Origin: Siphonodentalium dalli
Lineage: Eukaryota > Mollusca > Scaphopoda > Gadilida > Siphonodentaliidae
Reading direction: 5' to 3'
DNA: 64,000 nt
Assembly (NCBI GenBank): GCA_032622095.1
Contig: CP136067.1
Location: forward strand, 131,381,990-131,445,989
Part shown: piece after piece, positions 45,478-57,569 of the stretch
Layout: each line of letters opens with the position of its first letter
How positions within the stretch are numbered: the first letter of the stretch is position 1
Program-made: the position numbers and the translations under genes
The notes under the pieces: generated by a model
What the model saw: only the letters and a program-made list of their open reading frames with translations
The model's database searches: none
Told to the model about the DNA's origin: nothing

Positions 45478-46052
45478 TAGGGCCCTGCGAATCGGGATTT
45501 TCATTTCGAATCGAATCTCGAATCGAATCAGCCAAATTATTCCGAATCGCACCGGATCTAGAATCGAATCATTACATCAGTCGTATCAATAGTGAAGATG
45601 TATATATATATCACTTGACTGAGTGTATCAATTTACTAACTTCGTTATGTGATCGTCGGTATATATTGTAAATATTATTCATAAATTCGTATTTAACCAA
45701 TTAAGTGCGCAATCTTTGTGGCTTATGTTATCATAAGCAATAATGAAGTCAGTAAGCATTCACGTAGCTGAAGTTCGATATGAAATTTTGCTAGATCAGT
45801 TTCATTAGTCGTGCAATGCTTCGGTGGTCTATATAGTATAGCTCAGTCTACACCAGTGTTTGTAATGTGTGGTCTTTCGATGGTATCATAAACTATCTTC
45901 GCGAAAAAGCAATATTTTCCATTGCCGTAATGAGAATACAACTGGTGCCAGTGATTCGATACAATTCGAATCTGGACAGCCGATTTCGAATCGAATCGAA
46001 TCAGATGAAAGATTCGGAATCGCATCAAATCGAATCAATTCGCAGGGCCCTA
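45478..46052. mobile_element. hAT-like non-autonomous element
   Basis: The ends TAGGGCCCTGCGAAT and the inverse are flanked by an exact 8-bp TSD, CCCACCAT (45470-45477 and 46053-46060). Both subterminal regions carry runs of GAATCGAATC in opposite orientation, a possible transposase-binding array. The centre is unrelated AT-rich DNA. An 8-bp TSD and TAGGG/CAGGG ends are characteristic of hAT. Confidence 0.85.
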
Positions 46053-46060
46053 CCCACCAT

Positions 46061-47504
46061 GTGTATAAACATTAAACAATATATATATATATATATATAT
46101 GTATATTGTTAAATAGCTTGGTTGTTGCATACCGACCACAACCAATATGGGGGGATATTTCTATAGTTTGACAGACACCAGATGTTTCACCAAGAAACTG
46201 GCTCAAATCACCAAAAATATTCAAGTTTACAATTATACATATACAACAAGCAATATACCCGACATTATGTTATTCGCAAATATATATGCCATATGACTTG
46301 ACATAATACCAAGTAGTCGTGAATCGTGACAACGCGCACATGTGGATTTACAAGTAGGGACATGTCTGAAGATTTTAGTAGCCAAGTGTTCTGCCCAATC
46401 AAATTCAACCAATCAAAGGCAACTAACTAACTGCGGTCATCTGGATTATGATGGATGAGGTGGCAGACATATTGGCTCCAGTCGCTCAATATTAAAGTAG
46501 TCTGCGCTATTTAGACACGAGATATATATCATGCATGCACAGATGCTAATTTTATATTAATAAAATGTTATATATACGATCTCGGTCTGCAATAATTTGC
46601 GAACCAGCTGTACACGAGTATACACATGTGTGAATTAGTTGAAGTATGACATACCGGGGGTCCAACAATGTAAATAAGTGTATATACTACCATAACCACA
46701 CATATATCATATTCATCACCATTATCATAATCTTCATCATCATGTAACTAATTATTTGTTTGTTAACTTACTAATGCGCTTGTTACGCATGTATGGCTAA
46801 GGCATAATAATACAAAATACATTGAAAGCCAAACACAGCGAAAATGACAACTTCCGAAACAGATATAAACGCTTTTTCTTTCTGAACGACGTCATTTCTG
46901 TCTCACATTTAGCAGAACCCACCAACATCATAGGAAATTAACACAACGGATTAACCAGTGGGTTGTGACGACCACATAATAACTACAGAATAGTCCTGTC
47001 CAATATAAGCTTCTCATTGAGTGGGTTAAATTGAAATCAATGCATAGCTCATCTTAACTTATCTTACCACTCCCAAGAATCGATCCTCTAACGTCCTGTA
47101 TCTTTATATTGAGAACATAATGTCATCTTAAAGGGTAACAAGTGATGTCATGGTGCACTTAACGTACTTCTGAAGATAGATTTCCAATCACAAGTGTCGT
47201 TATGCTGTGCGCAGCCTGTTCTCGTGAAAATAAGCTAATAACGGCAGTATTTTAATGAGCGAAATACTCTCATGTTATTTAACCTCAATATACGCTCTAT
47301 ATGGACGTAAACGAATATTTGTTAAACAGTCGAATGTGGGAATATTTTCATACGATTTACGCCCATATTGGCATCATTTAATCTACCTTTTTTCAATGAC
47401 ACGACTTACTATATTCCTGCTCTTTATAATGAGTTTTCAACGGAATAATTGATATACGCTCACTATGGGCGTATTTCAGAATCAATTCCGCCCAATATGA
47501 ACAT
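46061..47504. repeat. Old repeats, no gene
   Basis: A TA tract is at 46079-46100. The segment 47080-47230 (AACATAATGTCATCTTAAAGG, then AACAAGTGATGTCATG) is a diverged member of a family also seen at 43080-43690, 60150-60260 and 61940-62000. ATACGCTC(T/A)(A/C)TATGG recurs at 47288 and 47456. No coding region was recognised. Confidence 0.45.
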
Positions 47505-47968
47505 ATGTGACCCGCCATATCAAATCCAGTCGGAAGTCGGGATTTGTTTTACCCTGTGCCAATGCATTCTCTTATATATGCGAGTCGACGATATGTCGCC
47601 TCGCATATATAAGAGAATGCATTGGCATAACAATTTTTTATCATTTTTTTTAAATAAATGTTTCTTACAATTTTTAGGACATAAAATAAAAAAAACATCC
47701 ATTACCCTGCAGGGAGCCCCACGCATATATAGAAGCATATAGAAGAGTGTCGTCTGCTCATGTTTGTCGGGGGCTTTGTACGGGTTAAATTATAAAATTG
47801 TTAAAGAATACAAGAACAAATTATTAAAATTGTAAAAAATTGTTAGGCCAATGCATTCTCTTATATATGCGAGGCGACCTATGGTCGACTCGCATATATA
47901 AGAGAATGCATTGGCACAGGGTAAACAAAATCCCGACTTCCGACTGGATTTGATATGGCGGGTCACAT
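47505..47968. mobile_element. MITE family 2, copy B
   Basis: It has the same termini (ATGTGACCCGCCATATCAAA) and layout as 22931-23383, including CTGCAGGGAGCCCC and two hairpin modules (47557-47625 and 47847-47920). The two copies are more than 90% alike by eye. Confidence 0.85.
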
Positions 47969-48320
47969 ATATGAAAATCTGGGTCCAATATGAACTTATT
48001 TGCACGATATGCTTCTCAACATTGACATTTTCTGTCCCGGCTACTGAAAATATAGAGAACAATTATTTTCTCATGACAGAAGCTTCTGTTGAATGTTTCT
48101 ATGATTTAAAATTACTATTTTTCTGCCTCAAAATCAAGACAGAAAATTTACGGAAGTTATACTTCAAGAATTACCTTCAAGACGACATGCCTTTCCTTTT
48201 CATCATATAGCCATGTTAAATGTTTACCATCGAAACGGAGAGTTCGAATGGGACGCCTGTAAATGAATAATACAAACATGTTTGGAGATGAAATGCATTA
48301 TATATTTCAATGTATACATG
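47969..48320. other. No gene supported
   Basis: ORF 47911-48210 (99 codons) begins inside the MITE and is unrecognised. Confidence 0.4.
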
Positions 48321-48482
48321 TTATCGCTGCAGTGAATTGATCTGGGGCGAAGTATCACGCCGAGTTGAAGAGGTCAGATCGCTGGATCAAACGAGCCGCC
48401 GCAGGCGTCGAGTTTGATCCAGCGATCTGACCTCTTCAACGAGACGTGATGCGAAGCCCAGATCAATTCACTGCAGCGATAA
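48321..48482. mobile_element. Palindromic MITE, 162 bp
   Basis: TTATCGCTGCAGTGAATTGA and its inverse form the ends; pairing continues through GAAGAGGTCAGATCGCTGGA to a GCCGCC-containing loop. Arms are about 75 bp and well conserved. A TTA/TAA at the ends may be part of the target site. Confidence 0.75.
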
Positions 48483-49047
48483 CAGGTTTATTATATGACA
48501 TGCATTTTATTTAAAAAGCACAATTTCTCTCATTAATTATGAAATGAAACCAATTGCACACGCTCGCTAGTAAATAAATAAAGAACTGTCCTGCTTTTTC
48601 CGGTCATGCGCAGTATGCGAGATAGAGAAGGGTGGTATGACATCGGATCAAACTGTAGCTGATCCGATGGTCGGGAAATGATCACTTTATTTAGTGGTAT
48701 TGGGGAATGAAAAACGATAGTCATATAATAAACAGAAATATCACACGAACGAGCAGTTGATCCCAAAGGCATACCACAAATATCCTAATCTTGCTAACTG
48801 TTGATAACCTCGAAAAAGACATCCATGTTGAAGAAATTGAGGACATTTGTAAATTCTTGAACCCTTTCTATACTAAAGCATCATCGATGAGTAGTTATCC
48901 CAAACTCCGTGCAGGGTTTACCTCCCTTGATGAATCGGTAAGACCGCTGCTACCGGCGATATTTTACCCATTTCCGCGATATTATGATATATACTAAGAT
49001 ATTATGATATATACTAAGCTAACATAGCAACATTCTGCTCTTATTAA
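48483..49047 (+). other. Short ORF, possible hAT transposase scrap
   Basis: Codons at 48791-48997 give EDICKFLNPFYTKASSMSSY then PKLRAGF, which loosely resembles the L.PF...T..lS...yP stretch of hAT transposases. Only 68 codons are open and no other transposase motif is nearby. A tandem GATATTATGATATATACTAA is at 48977-49018. Confidence 0.25.
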
Positions 49048-49439
49048 CCCTTTACCTAACAAACCGGTCAAAACCGGCCAAATAAAGCTTCAACAGCCTA
49101 AAATATCTTCGGTCTGTCTCAATAACACCATACAAATATGGATATCATTTGAACCGGCTCATTGACCACATTGTGATAGTTACAGTTATGCCCTGTGCCA
49201 ATGCTTTCTCTTATATATGCGAGTCGACCATAGGTCGCCTCGCATATATAAGAGAATGCATTGGCCTAAAAAAAATCTTTTTTTAACACTTTTTACCATT
49301 TTTTCTTACATTCTTTAACAATTTTATAATTTGTAATGTGTTAATTCAATGCATTCTCTTATATATGCGAGGCGACCTATGGTCGACTCGCATATATAAG
49401 AGAATGCATTGGCACAGGGCTCTTCTGTTGGGTAAAGGG
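49048..49439. mobile_element. piggyBac-like MITE, copy 3
   Basis: Ends CCCTTTACC and the inverse, with TTAA at 49044-49047 and 49440-49443. The central T-rich part is shorter than in copies 1 and 2. Hairpin modules are at 49195-49265 and 49349-49420. Confidence 0.85.
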
Positions 49440-50181
49440 TTAAGGACACAAAATATCGGATAAAATTTGTGTAATTTCGTACTTTAAGTTTGGACTGTCC
49501 CACTAGAACCAAAGAAATATATTGCGAAACGGTGTGATTTGGTTCTCCGATTATTTTATCAACACAAATGACTAAACGCATATGGACGACATTGTCACGA
49601 CAACACGCATGACAAGTCAAACACAAGAGTTATAATTTGCTACAATTTTCACGAATAGCTTGCGAAAATTCATTTTGGCTGGAAAACCCAACGCTAAATA
49701 TAGAAACCACAGACTAATACCCAGCCGGTGACAGATTCAGAAAAGATGGATGACTGGTGCGCTTTGGTAGATATTGTAGTTATCTTTGGAGGGAAATGTT
49801 CAGATAATACGTTCAACAAATGATTTATTACCTAAACATTTCCATCAATAAAAAGGGTTCCTTCTGCACTTTTATGTATCTGCCGACTGGTTTTATCACC
49901 TTAACATCCTTCCAAACGAACAATAGACCATTCCGTGAGAGTGGCTAAAATGCAAGCTTGGCAGTTTTTAAGGCAGGTGACTAAAAGACAAGCTTGGCGT
50001 TTTCAAATTTTTAAAAAGCCTGTTAAACGCTGTTTTCGGGTGAATTATGCGGGAATAGCACCAGTTAATTACTTATATGGCCCATTTTCGTAAATTAATC
50101 GACAATAGTGGGGCAGTAATGTCCCCGATTGGTTGGTTAATAGGGGGCGTGGTCACAAAATCAAAACATCGTCTTTTTACG

Positions 50182-50443
50182 GGGAGCGGGTCGATTCGGT
50201 CCAGGGCTCTTTCGGTCTTGGACTTTTCGGTCCAGGGCTCTTTCGGCCGGGCTCGTTCGGCCGGGCTTGTTCGGCCCCTATTCAATTCGGGTAATTAGGT
50301 AGTGTTGGGTGTTAATTGGACGGCATGTTAATTGCCTTTGATTTGGGACCGGTCTTTTGATGACAATGGAGATTTATGTTTGTAATTAACGTTTTATTCG
50401 CAACCATAGTAATGGGTATACACACATAGTATTAACACTGACC
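50182..50443. mobile_element. 262-bp insertion with 9-bp TSD
   Basis: The direct repeat CTTTTTACG (50173-50181 and 50444-50452) flanks this segment, and the opposite arm (56738-56760) has the uninterrupted sequence with one copy. It starts GGGAGCGGGTC and ends TGACC. Inside, GGTCCAGGGCTCTTTCGG and GGCCGGGCTCGTTCGG are tandem. It is probably a small Mutator-like MITE. Confidence 0.7.
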
Positions 50444-50556
50444 CTTTTTACGCAGATTTCTTGTCGGTTTTTTGTCGATTTCTCTTTTTAAACATCAGTT
50501 GGACTAAGTTTTTTATTCGAAACATGTTGAATGGTTATCATTTATCACTCTCATAG

Positions 50557-51405
50557 TCGAGCTTGGCGGTTTTGAACATTATATGCGAAGAATTTTTTAC
50601 TTTTAGATGACCGACCACCGAACCGCCAACCTCGAATAAAAAATCAAAATATTAAGCTGAATTTTCGCCGATTTCTCGTTTCTAAAACACGTTCCATCTA
50701 GTTTTTATGTAAAAACGTGTAAAATGATTTTCATTCTTCACAAATATAATCGGGCTTGGCGGGTTTGAACATTATATACAAAGAATTTTTGACTTTTAGA
50801 TGACCGACCACCGAACCGCCAAGCTCGAATAAAAAATCAAAATATTAAGCTGAATTTTCGCCGATTTCTCGTTTCTAAAACACGTTTCAGCTAGTTTTTA
50901 TGTAAAAATGTGTAAAATGATTATCATTCTTCACAAATATACTCGAGCTTGGCGGTTTTGAACATTATATACGAAGAATTTTTGACTTTTAGGTGACCGA
51001 CCACCGAACCGCCAAGCTCGAATTAAAAATCAAAATATGAAGCTGAATTTCCGTCGATTTCTCGTTTCTAAAACACGTTCCAGCTAGTTTTTATGTAAAA
51101 ACATGTAAAATGATTATCATTCGTCACAAATATACTCGAGCTTGGCGGTTTTGAATATTTTATATTAAGAAATTTTGACATTTGATTACCGACCACCGAA
51201 CCGCCAAGCTCGAATTTTAAATAAAAATATGCAGCTGAATTTCCTGAGATTTCTCGTTTCTAAAACATGTCCCAGCTATTTTTCATGTAAAAATATGTAA
51301 AATGATTATCGTTCTTCACATATATACTCGAGCTTGGCGGTTTTTAACATTGTGTACTTAGAATTTTCGACTTTTATATGACCGCTCACCGAACCGCCAA
51401 GCCAA
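50557..51405. repeat. About 193-bp tandem units in the left arm
   Basis: The phrase GAGCTTGGCGGTTTTGAAC recurs at about 50557, 50750, 50941, 51134 and 51328. Each unit contains the pair CTTGGCGGTT ... AACCGCCAAG about 60 bases apart and a TTTCTCGTTTCTAAAACACG block. Inverse units are at 53180-53645 and 56200-56650. Units could be subterminal transposase-binding sites. Confidence 0.85.
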
Positions 51406-51673
51406 TGCAAAATGATACCCAGACCAAACCGAGGCAAAATGATACCCACCAAATATTGTCAACGTGTACCCATTAATGATCGTCCATGCAACTAATCAAA
51501 CTTGTTCAATTATGTTATATTCTTGTTTCGATGTAGCATTGTGATTTAAATGGCACGTATATATAAGATAAGTTAGTCGTGTGTGGAACGGTCACAGTGA
51601 TAATATACATGAATTCCAGAGGGCAAACTGTAATATAATTTAATTCTCCATCCACATTAAATTATTAGTATTA

Positions 51674-51912
51674 TTATTTGTTTTTTATATAGAACCGAGT
51701 TCTTGTGATAAGAGGGTCCTTCTTTGGAAAGTTGTTAGGCCCTTTGTTAACCCAACGATGCTGATCAGCTTTCCAATCGTCACGCTTAACTGGGTCATAA
51801 TTTTTGTAGATATATAACGTGCCACCGATTGGCTTAATGGGTGGGGTGTTACCAACCTTGACCAGTCGATTTTGGTTTCATGAAAGTATGTCATCGCATC
51901 GTCATAATGACC
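51674..51912 (-). pseudogene. C-terminal remnant of an unknown protein
   Basis: On the minus strand HYDDAMTYFHETKIDWSRL is followed, one base out of frame, by NTPPIKPIGGTLYIYKNYD, PVKRDDWKADQHRWVNKGPN and NFPKKDPLITRTRFYIKNK, then a stop. The mix of aromatic, charged and Gly/Pro residues and a single frameshift indicate a former gene. It occupies the loop of the Mutator-like element, so it may be the end of an element protein. I do not recognise the family. Confidence 0.5.
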
Positions 51913-52892
51913 GTCTCATATAAAGAGCGTTCACTTTACCGTGACTTCATGTATTTTCTCGTTTTGTTTTTTTGTAAAGTAAGCTGAACAATCATTTGAT
52001 ATCGAATAGGACAACGCTTATGTGCCATGAAACTACTAAATCGTAGTGCGATACAACAATTAAATTAGTGACAAATAGAATACATTTATGATTTTATTTG
52101 TTGTCGTGGAATGATGTCGAAGTTAACTATAGTGTTTATATTAGGCTCTTCTAATATCACAATTATTTGCATCACCTAAATGTTTTTTCTTCACAATATA
52201 CTGTAGACAAAATATATTATTTGACTTCCCATGAAAAAACGGACCAATAACCGGAGTACAGTTTAATGCTATATACATATGCAATTTTATGTATTACTCA
52301 CCATTGCCACTATCTTTCTGGAACTGATGTTGTTCGCTCACCAGCGGGAATTTATTGAGCTGTGTCAAAACAAAATCATGAGTTGGGGTGCAGATTCCCA
52401 CGTTGAACCAACGCGTTTAGTTTGATAATTCTGACAGAGGGTATGGATCTATTCTGTAACGGAGTATTCGTGTCGATTATAATTCACTTCATCCTGGTGA
52501 GTAAACTACTCGAATTGCAACTAACCGGTTCTTGGCTAATCAGTGATATATATAAAATAAATGAAACCTAAATTAATGGGGACTGATGAAAGAAAACTCA
52601 AGAAAGCTAAGAAAAATAAACATTATCTCAAGCCTTTCCCATCTGATCGATACTCCTCCCTCACTTATCGGGGAAGTGACATGTCGCCAAAGAGGAAAAG
52701 ACTTCATATAAGCCATCGGGCTTGTTGTCTGGTCCTCATTTCCATACATTATCTCTTCTATTTTGCATATTAATTTTGTATCACCTGTACACGTGCATAT
52801 TATGTTATGTTGGAAATAAAAATATGTTTACACTAAAAAGAAAGAAAAAATGACGTCTCAGGCCCTTTCAAATCCTCCTGGGTCAAATCCCC
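51913..52892. other. Loop of the Mutator-like element
   Basis: A plus-strand ORF at 52561-52773 (KPKLMGTDERKLKKAKKNKH, then RYSSLTYRGSDMSPKRKR) is Lys-rich and unrecognised. No DDE catalytic motif or zinc finger was seen. A C9 run is at 52890. Confidence 0.4.
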
Positions 52893-54544
52893 CCCCCCAA
52901 ACAAATAATAATACTAATAATTTAATGTGGATGGAGAATTAAATTATATTACAGTTTGCCCTCTGGAATTCATGTATATTATCATTGTGACCGTTCCACA
53001 CACGACTAACTTATCTTATATATACGTGCCATTTAAATCACAATGCTACATCGAAACAAGAATATAACATAATTGAACAAGTTTGATTAGTTGCATGGAC
53101 GATCATTAATGGGTACACGTTGACAATATTTGGTGGGTATCATTTTGCCTCGGTTTGGTCTGGGTATCATTTTGCATTGGCTTGGCGGTTCGGTGAGCGG
53201 TCATATAAAAGTCGAAAATTCTAAGTACACAATGTTAAAAACCGCCAAGCTCGAGTATATATGTGAAGAACGATAATCATTTTACATATTTTTACATGAA
53301 AAATAGCTGGGACATGTTTTAGAAACGAGAAATCTCAGGAAATTCAGCTTCATATTTTGATTTAAAATTCGAGCTTGGCGGTTCGTTGGTCGGTCATCAA
53401 ATGTCAAAAATTCTTAATATAAAATATTCAAAACCGCCAAGCTCGAGTATATATGTGACGAATGATAATCATTTTACATGTTTTTACATAAAAACTAGCT
53501 GGAACGTGTTTTAGAAACGAGAAATCGACGGAAATTCAGCTTCATATTTAGATTTTTAATTCGAGCTTGGTGGTTCGGTGGTCGGTCACCTAAAAGTCGA
53601 AAATTCTCAGTATACAATGTTCAAAACCGCCAAGCTCGGCTATGAGAGTGATAAATGATAATCATTAAACGTGTTTTCAGATGCAAACTATGTGTAAATG
53701 GTGTTTAAGAAGAGAAATCGGCCAAAAATCGACAAGAAATAGGGTCCTACTAAACAACGAACACAAACGAACACAAACGAACATAAACGAACACAGGTCC
53801 AAAAAGCGGAGTAGAAGGGTGAAATTTGGTTTGTGGGTGCGCGTGGGTCCATTCTATGTGTATGTGGTGTTATTTCCAACTTTGATGATTTATTTTTTGA
53901 GTTATTAGCATTATTTGAATACAAAACTACTAAACAACGAACACAAACGAACATAAGATTAGCGGCAGTGCAGAGGCTACCATGCAGGTGTTAATTAACT
54001 ACGCTTACTCTGTCTCCTTGTTTTTATTGCAAGATGATTGTCAATTTTATCACTGATGGCAATAAAAACACGGGGAAACATCAGAGGTCGGCGTTTTAAT
54101 GCATAGCTAACAAAACATTTGAGTGAATGTGAGTGAGTCATTGTTGTCAGTCTCTGAGATGACTATATATATTTTCTCAGTCTCGGAGATCACTCTGGTA
54201 AATGCTATTTCTGCTTGCTTTCCCGATACACGCATACACTATGTACCAGGCATCTTAAGGAAAATCTCAATCGTAATTTAAGTAAAACAGACAGTGATCA
54301 AACTGTCAATACGATGGAAAAGTATTCAATAGCGAGAGCGGCTTGGTAACAATAGAAAACAAAATCATTTATGACGAATTACAGACAGACATAATTGACA
54401 AATATATGTGACAACAGACGATACCTTACATTTATGGAAAGACTAAAGACGAAAGTTTTCAATGCTAGAAAACAAAATTCAACAATTCCGAAATGTTGGA
54501 CAAATAACAATTATGAAAGCATTAAAGGTGCGGGAGTCCTTGGC

Positions 54545-54790
54545 AGTGGGTATATGCTGTGAAAATTTTCCAACGGTCAAAAACCGACACAAAAAGGACA
54601 ATGTAGACAGACTGTGTCCGTATACAAATAAGAACTTATTATATATCGCATAAACAGTATGTTATTGTCATATGTTTGACCATTGTGTAAACAAAAGCAT
54701 AAAAAGTAACTTTCCTGGTGTTTGTTTATATTATGATGGTAAACATAAAGAGCGTTCTTTGTTGCTGAATTCCTGATATGTGTCTGCTCA
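54545..54790. repeat. Inverse copy of the 38-kb dispersed repeat
   Basis: AATGTAGACAGACTGTGTCCG, AAGCATAAAAAGTAACTTTC and TGATGGTAAACATAAAGAGC match 38048-38300 in reverse orientation. Confidence 0.7.
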
Positions 54791-54799
54791 AGATGGTAG

Positions 54800-55170
54800 T
54801 TATCAACAAACGGAAATTTCAATTCAGCAGCCCATATTTCGCAACCATACAACAGAATAGGCATTATTAATTTGTCAAACAATTTACATTTAGTACTGAG
54901 AGACAATTCTGTCTGTGAATTCAATGAATTCGTCATGAAATACATAGCCTTTGAAGCTCGCCCGCTCAAGTTTTCACAAGCTCTCTCCATTTTCCCGTCA
55001 AAACTGAAAATGAGACCCAAGTATTTATATTCTTCAACTACTTCTAACGACTCACCATTTATATAAAACTTATTTATGATAGCATGCTGTTTACACGATG
55101 AACGAAACTGTATGCGTTTTAGTGTTTTTCTGTTTACGGTGATTGGAACAAATATGAATATTTTCGACAA
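54800..55170 (-). pseudogene. Non-LTR reverse transcriptase fragment
   Basis: The minus-strand frame reads RKTLKRIQFRSSCKQ, then VVEEYKYLGLIFSFDGKM, then KCKLFDKLIMPILLYGCEIW, the thumb-region pattern after the catalytic box of non-LTR polymerases (YLG..i..dG and L...L..P.L.YG.E.W). Only about 120 codons remain and the frame then runs into the dispersed repeat. It is a truncated relic, distinct from the other two LINE families here. Confidence 0.75.
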
Positions 55171-55189
55171 CTAAGGCCTCCCGTGTCTT

Positions 55190-55880
55190 TAATAATATAA
55201 TTAACAAAAAAATTGACTGAGTTTACAGACAATTTAAATGAAACAGTGACTGACCAACTGCGTGACATTCGAGTGGAGGGGATTTCACATTACCAGGCAT
55301 TGCATCATCTTTGGAAGTGAGACACGAAATTTAAACAAATATATGACGGCCGAACAACGAGACAGACTAATGCGAAGACTTCTTAATTTTGTGAGTGACA
55401 ATTCCAAATTCCAAACTTCAACTGACGACAATTAACTATACCCAAAACTACCGCTCTCGCAAAAAAAAACTGGACAAAAAAAAGGAAAGAGTGAAGGCAT
55501 CAAAAACCAAGACGATCACCAATAAACGACAGAAAGTTAGCATATAGTATGGAAATATACATAGAGGATCTCACATGAGTTTCTATTTTATACGGAATTT
55601 ATCAACCGAGTTCACTAAATTCGATTTGAGTCGAGGTTTACCGAGTGCACTGACTTCAAGGAGAACAAACTCTGCCCATCGTTCCGCCGGGGCCGAGTCA
55701 GTGTAAAATAATATATAAATATTCGATTGTATATAAAACAAACTTTGATTCTAGTACCTGAAGCTCTACTGAAAGAGCAGTGTGATGTCAGGGAAGTTAA
55801 ACGAAGTAATAATAAGACAAACTAACTAAGTCAAAACAACTCAGTGACAAAGAGACAGAGTATAAGCCATAGAGAATGCG
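55190..55880. other. Interior of nested element 1, unidentified coding scraps
   Basis: A plus-strand mini-ORF from about 55344 reads MTAEQRDRLMRRLLNFVSDN. At 55640-55700 the peptide TDFKENKLCP followed by FRRG is visible and recurs in nested element 2 near 57885-57930. The two nested elements thus share coding sequence of unknown identity. Confidence 0.35.
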
Positions 55881-57302
55881 GTAGTTAATTAACACCTTTA
55901 TTAACACCTTTGCTAATCTCATGTTCGTTTGTGTTCGTTGTTTAGTAGCTTTGCATTCAAATAATGCTTATAACTCGAAAAATAAGTCATCAAAGTTGGA
56001 AATAACACCACATACACATATAATGGACCCACACGCACCCACAAACCAAATTTCACCCTTCTATTCTGCTTTTTAGACCTGTGTTCGTTTATGTTCGTTT
56101 GTGTTCGTTTGTGTTCGTTGTTTAGTAGGACCGAAGAAATCGGCGTAAAAAAGCGAGGTTTTCATTCGGTTAACACACCCCCTATTAACAAGCCATCGGT
56201 CATCAAAATGTCCAAAATTCTTAATATAAAATATTAAAAACCGCCAATCTCGAGTATATTTGTGAAGAATGATAATCATTTTACACGTTTTTACATAAAA
56301 ACTAGATGGAACGTGTGTTGAAAACGAGAAATCGGCGAAAATTCAGCTTAATATTTTTATTTTTTATTCGAGCTTGGCGGTTCGGTGGTCGGTCATCTAA
56401 AAGTCAAATATTCTTTGTATATAATGTTCAAAACCGCCAAGCCCGATTATATTTGTGAAGAATGATAATCATTTTACACGTTTTTACATAAAAACTTGAT
56501 TGAACGTGTTTTAGAAACGAGAAATCGGCGAAAATTCAGCTTAATATTTTGATTTTTTATTCGAGCTTGGCGGTTCGGTGGTCGGTCATCTAAAAGTCAA
56601 AAAATCTTCGCATATAATGTTCAAAACCGCCAAGCTCGACTATGAGAGTGATAAATGATAACCATTCAACGTGTTTCGAATAAAAAACTTAGTCCAACTG
56701 ATGTTTAAAAAGAGAAATCGACCAAAAACCGACAAGAAATCTGCGTAAAAAGACGATGTTTTGATTTTGTGACCACGCCCCCTATTACGGTGCGTATAAA
56801 AGCCGAACACAACCGAACATAACCGAACACAAGTCCAAATAATGGGAAATATAACGAATAAAGTTCATAGGCGTGTGTATTCATGTTCACACTATTAATA
56901 TACGAAGTTTGGTGGAGTTCGGGCCAATAATAAGTGTTTTATTCGATATTTTGTAAAACGCGTTCAGTGTTCGGCATAGAAAAGCCGAACACAAGCTTCT
57001 CTCGTGTATTAGTCAATAACGGCTGTCTAGCTAGGTGATAATTAATATCAGATATATGGTCACTAAGCCGAAAGGCTTTAATTGTTGTTGGTGGCGGTCT
57101 CTCACCTATTGTAGTTCAGTGTTTTGACAGTTAGTTGCAATCAGTATTTGATGGCGCCTACTATTATAGAAACAACATGCTTTTGGTGGGCCCCGCCATG
57201 AAAGACAACGTACGATTGTAAAAACAATATTTGAGTGACAAGAAAGTGAGTTCATGGTGCAATATCCGAGAAGTTCTATATAAGAATGTGGTATGATATT
57301 AT

Positions 57303-57569
57303 TTGGCAAATCACAATCTCAGCAGTATTTGGAATTCTGATCACAGGTCTGAAAATTCTACAATGCCTAATTCCAAATTGATTTACCCATGTGGTGTTTG
57401 TTCCCAGGAATGTCACGAGATACGCAGCATCGGCTGCGATATGTGTGACCGATGGTTTCATGTAGAGTGCCAGCAATTGAAAATCAATGACTTTTTACTA
57501 AGTCATCGCTTGGTGACCAATTTAATTTATGCCAGAATCTTCGGCAAATTTCGACTGACGGACGTTTGA
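57303..57569 (+). CDS. PHD-like zinc finger protein of nested element 2
   Basis: The ORF of 88 codons holds residues 29-58, YPCGVCSQECHEIRS and GCDMCDRWFHVECQQL. This is Cys-x2-Cys, Cys-x2-Cys, then His-x2-Cys, the first three zinc ligand pairs of a PHD finger. The final Cys pair is not in frame, so the domain is probably broken or continues out of frame. PHD fingers occur in several invertebrate transposon proteins, including some CR1-type LINEs. Whether this is element-encoded or captured is unknown. The start is the only upstream ATG; expression is not shown. Confidence 0.55.
   Translation: MANHNLSSIWNSDHRSENSTMPNSKLIYPCGVCSQECHEIRSIGCDMCDRWFHVECQQLKINDFLLSHRLVTNLIYARIFGKFRLTDV

Larger units (their letters stand above)
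53741..56133. mobile_element. Nested element 1 in the right arm
   Basis: The ends GGTCCTACTAAACAACGAAC and the inverse are flanked by AAGAAAT (53734-53740 and 56134-56140), a TSD of at least 7 bp. The arms of about 260 bp (53741-54000 and 55880-56133) carry ACAAACGAACA subrepeats. The interior (54001-55879) holds a copy of the 38-kb dispersed repeat (54545-54790), an RT fragment and other scraps, but no recognised transposase. The TSD may be 9 bp with mismatches, which would fit the host element. Confidence 0.75.
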
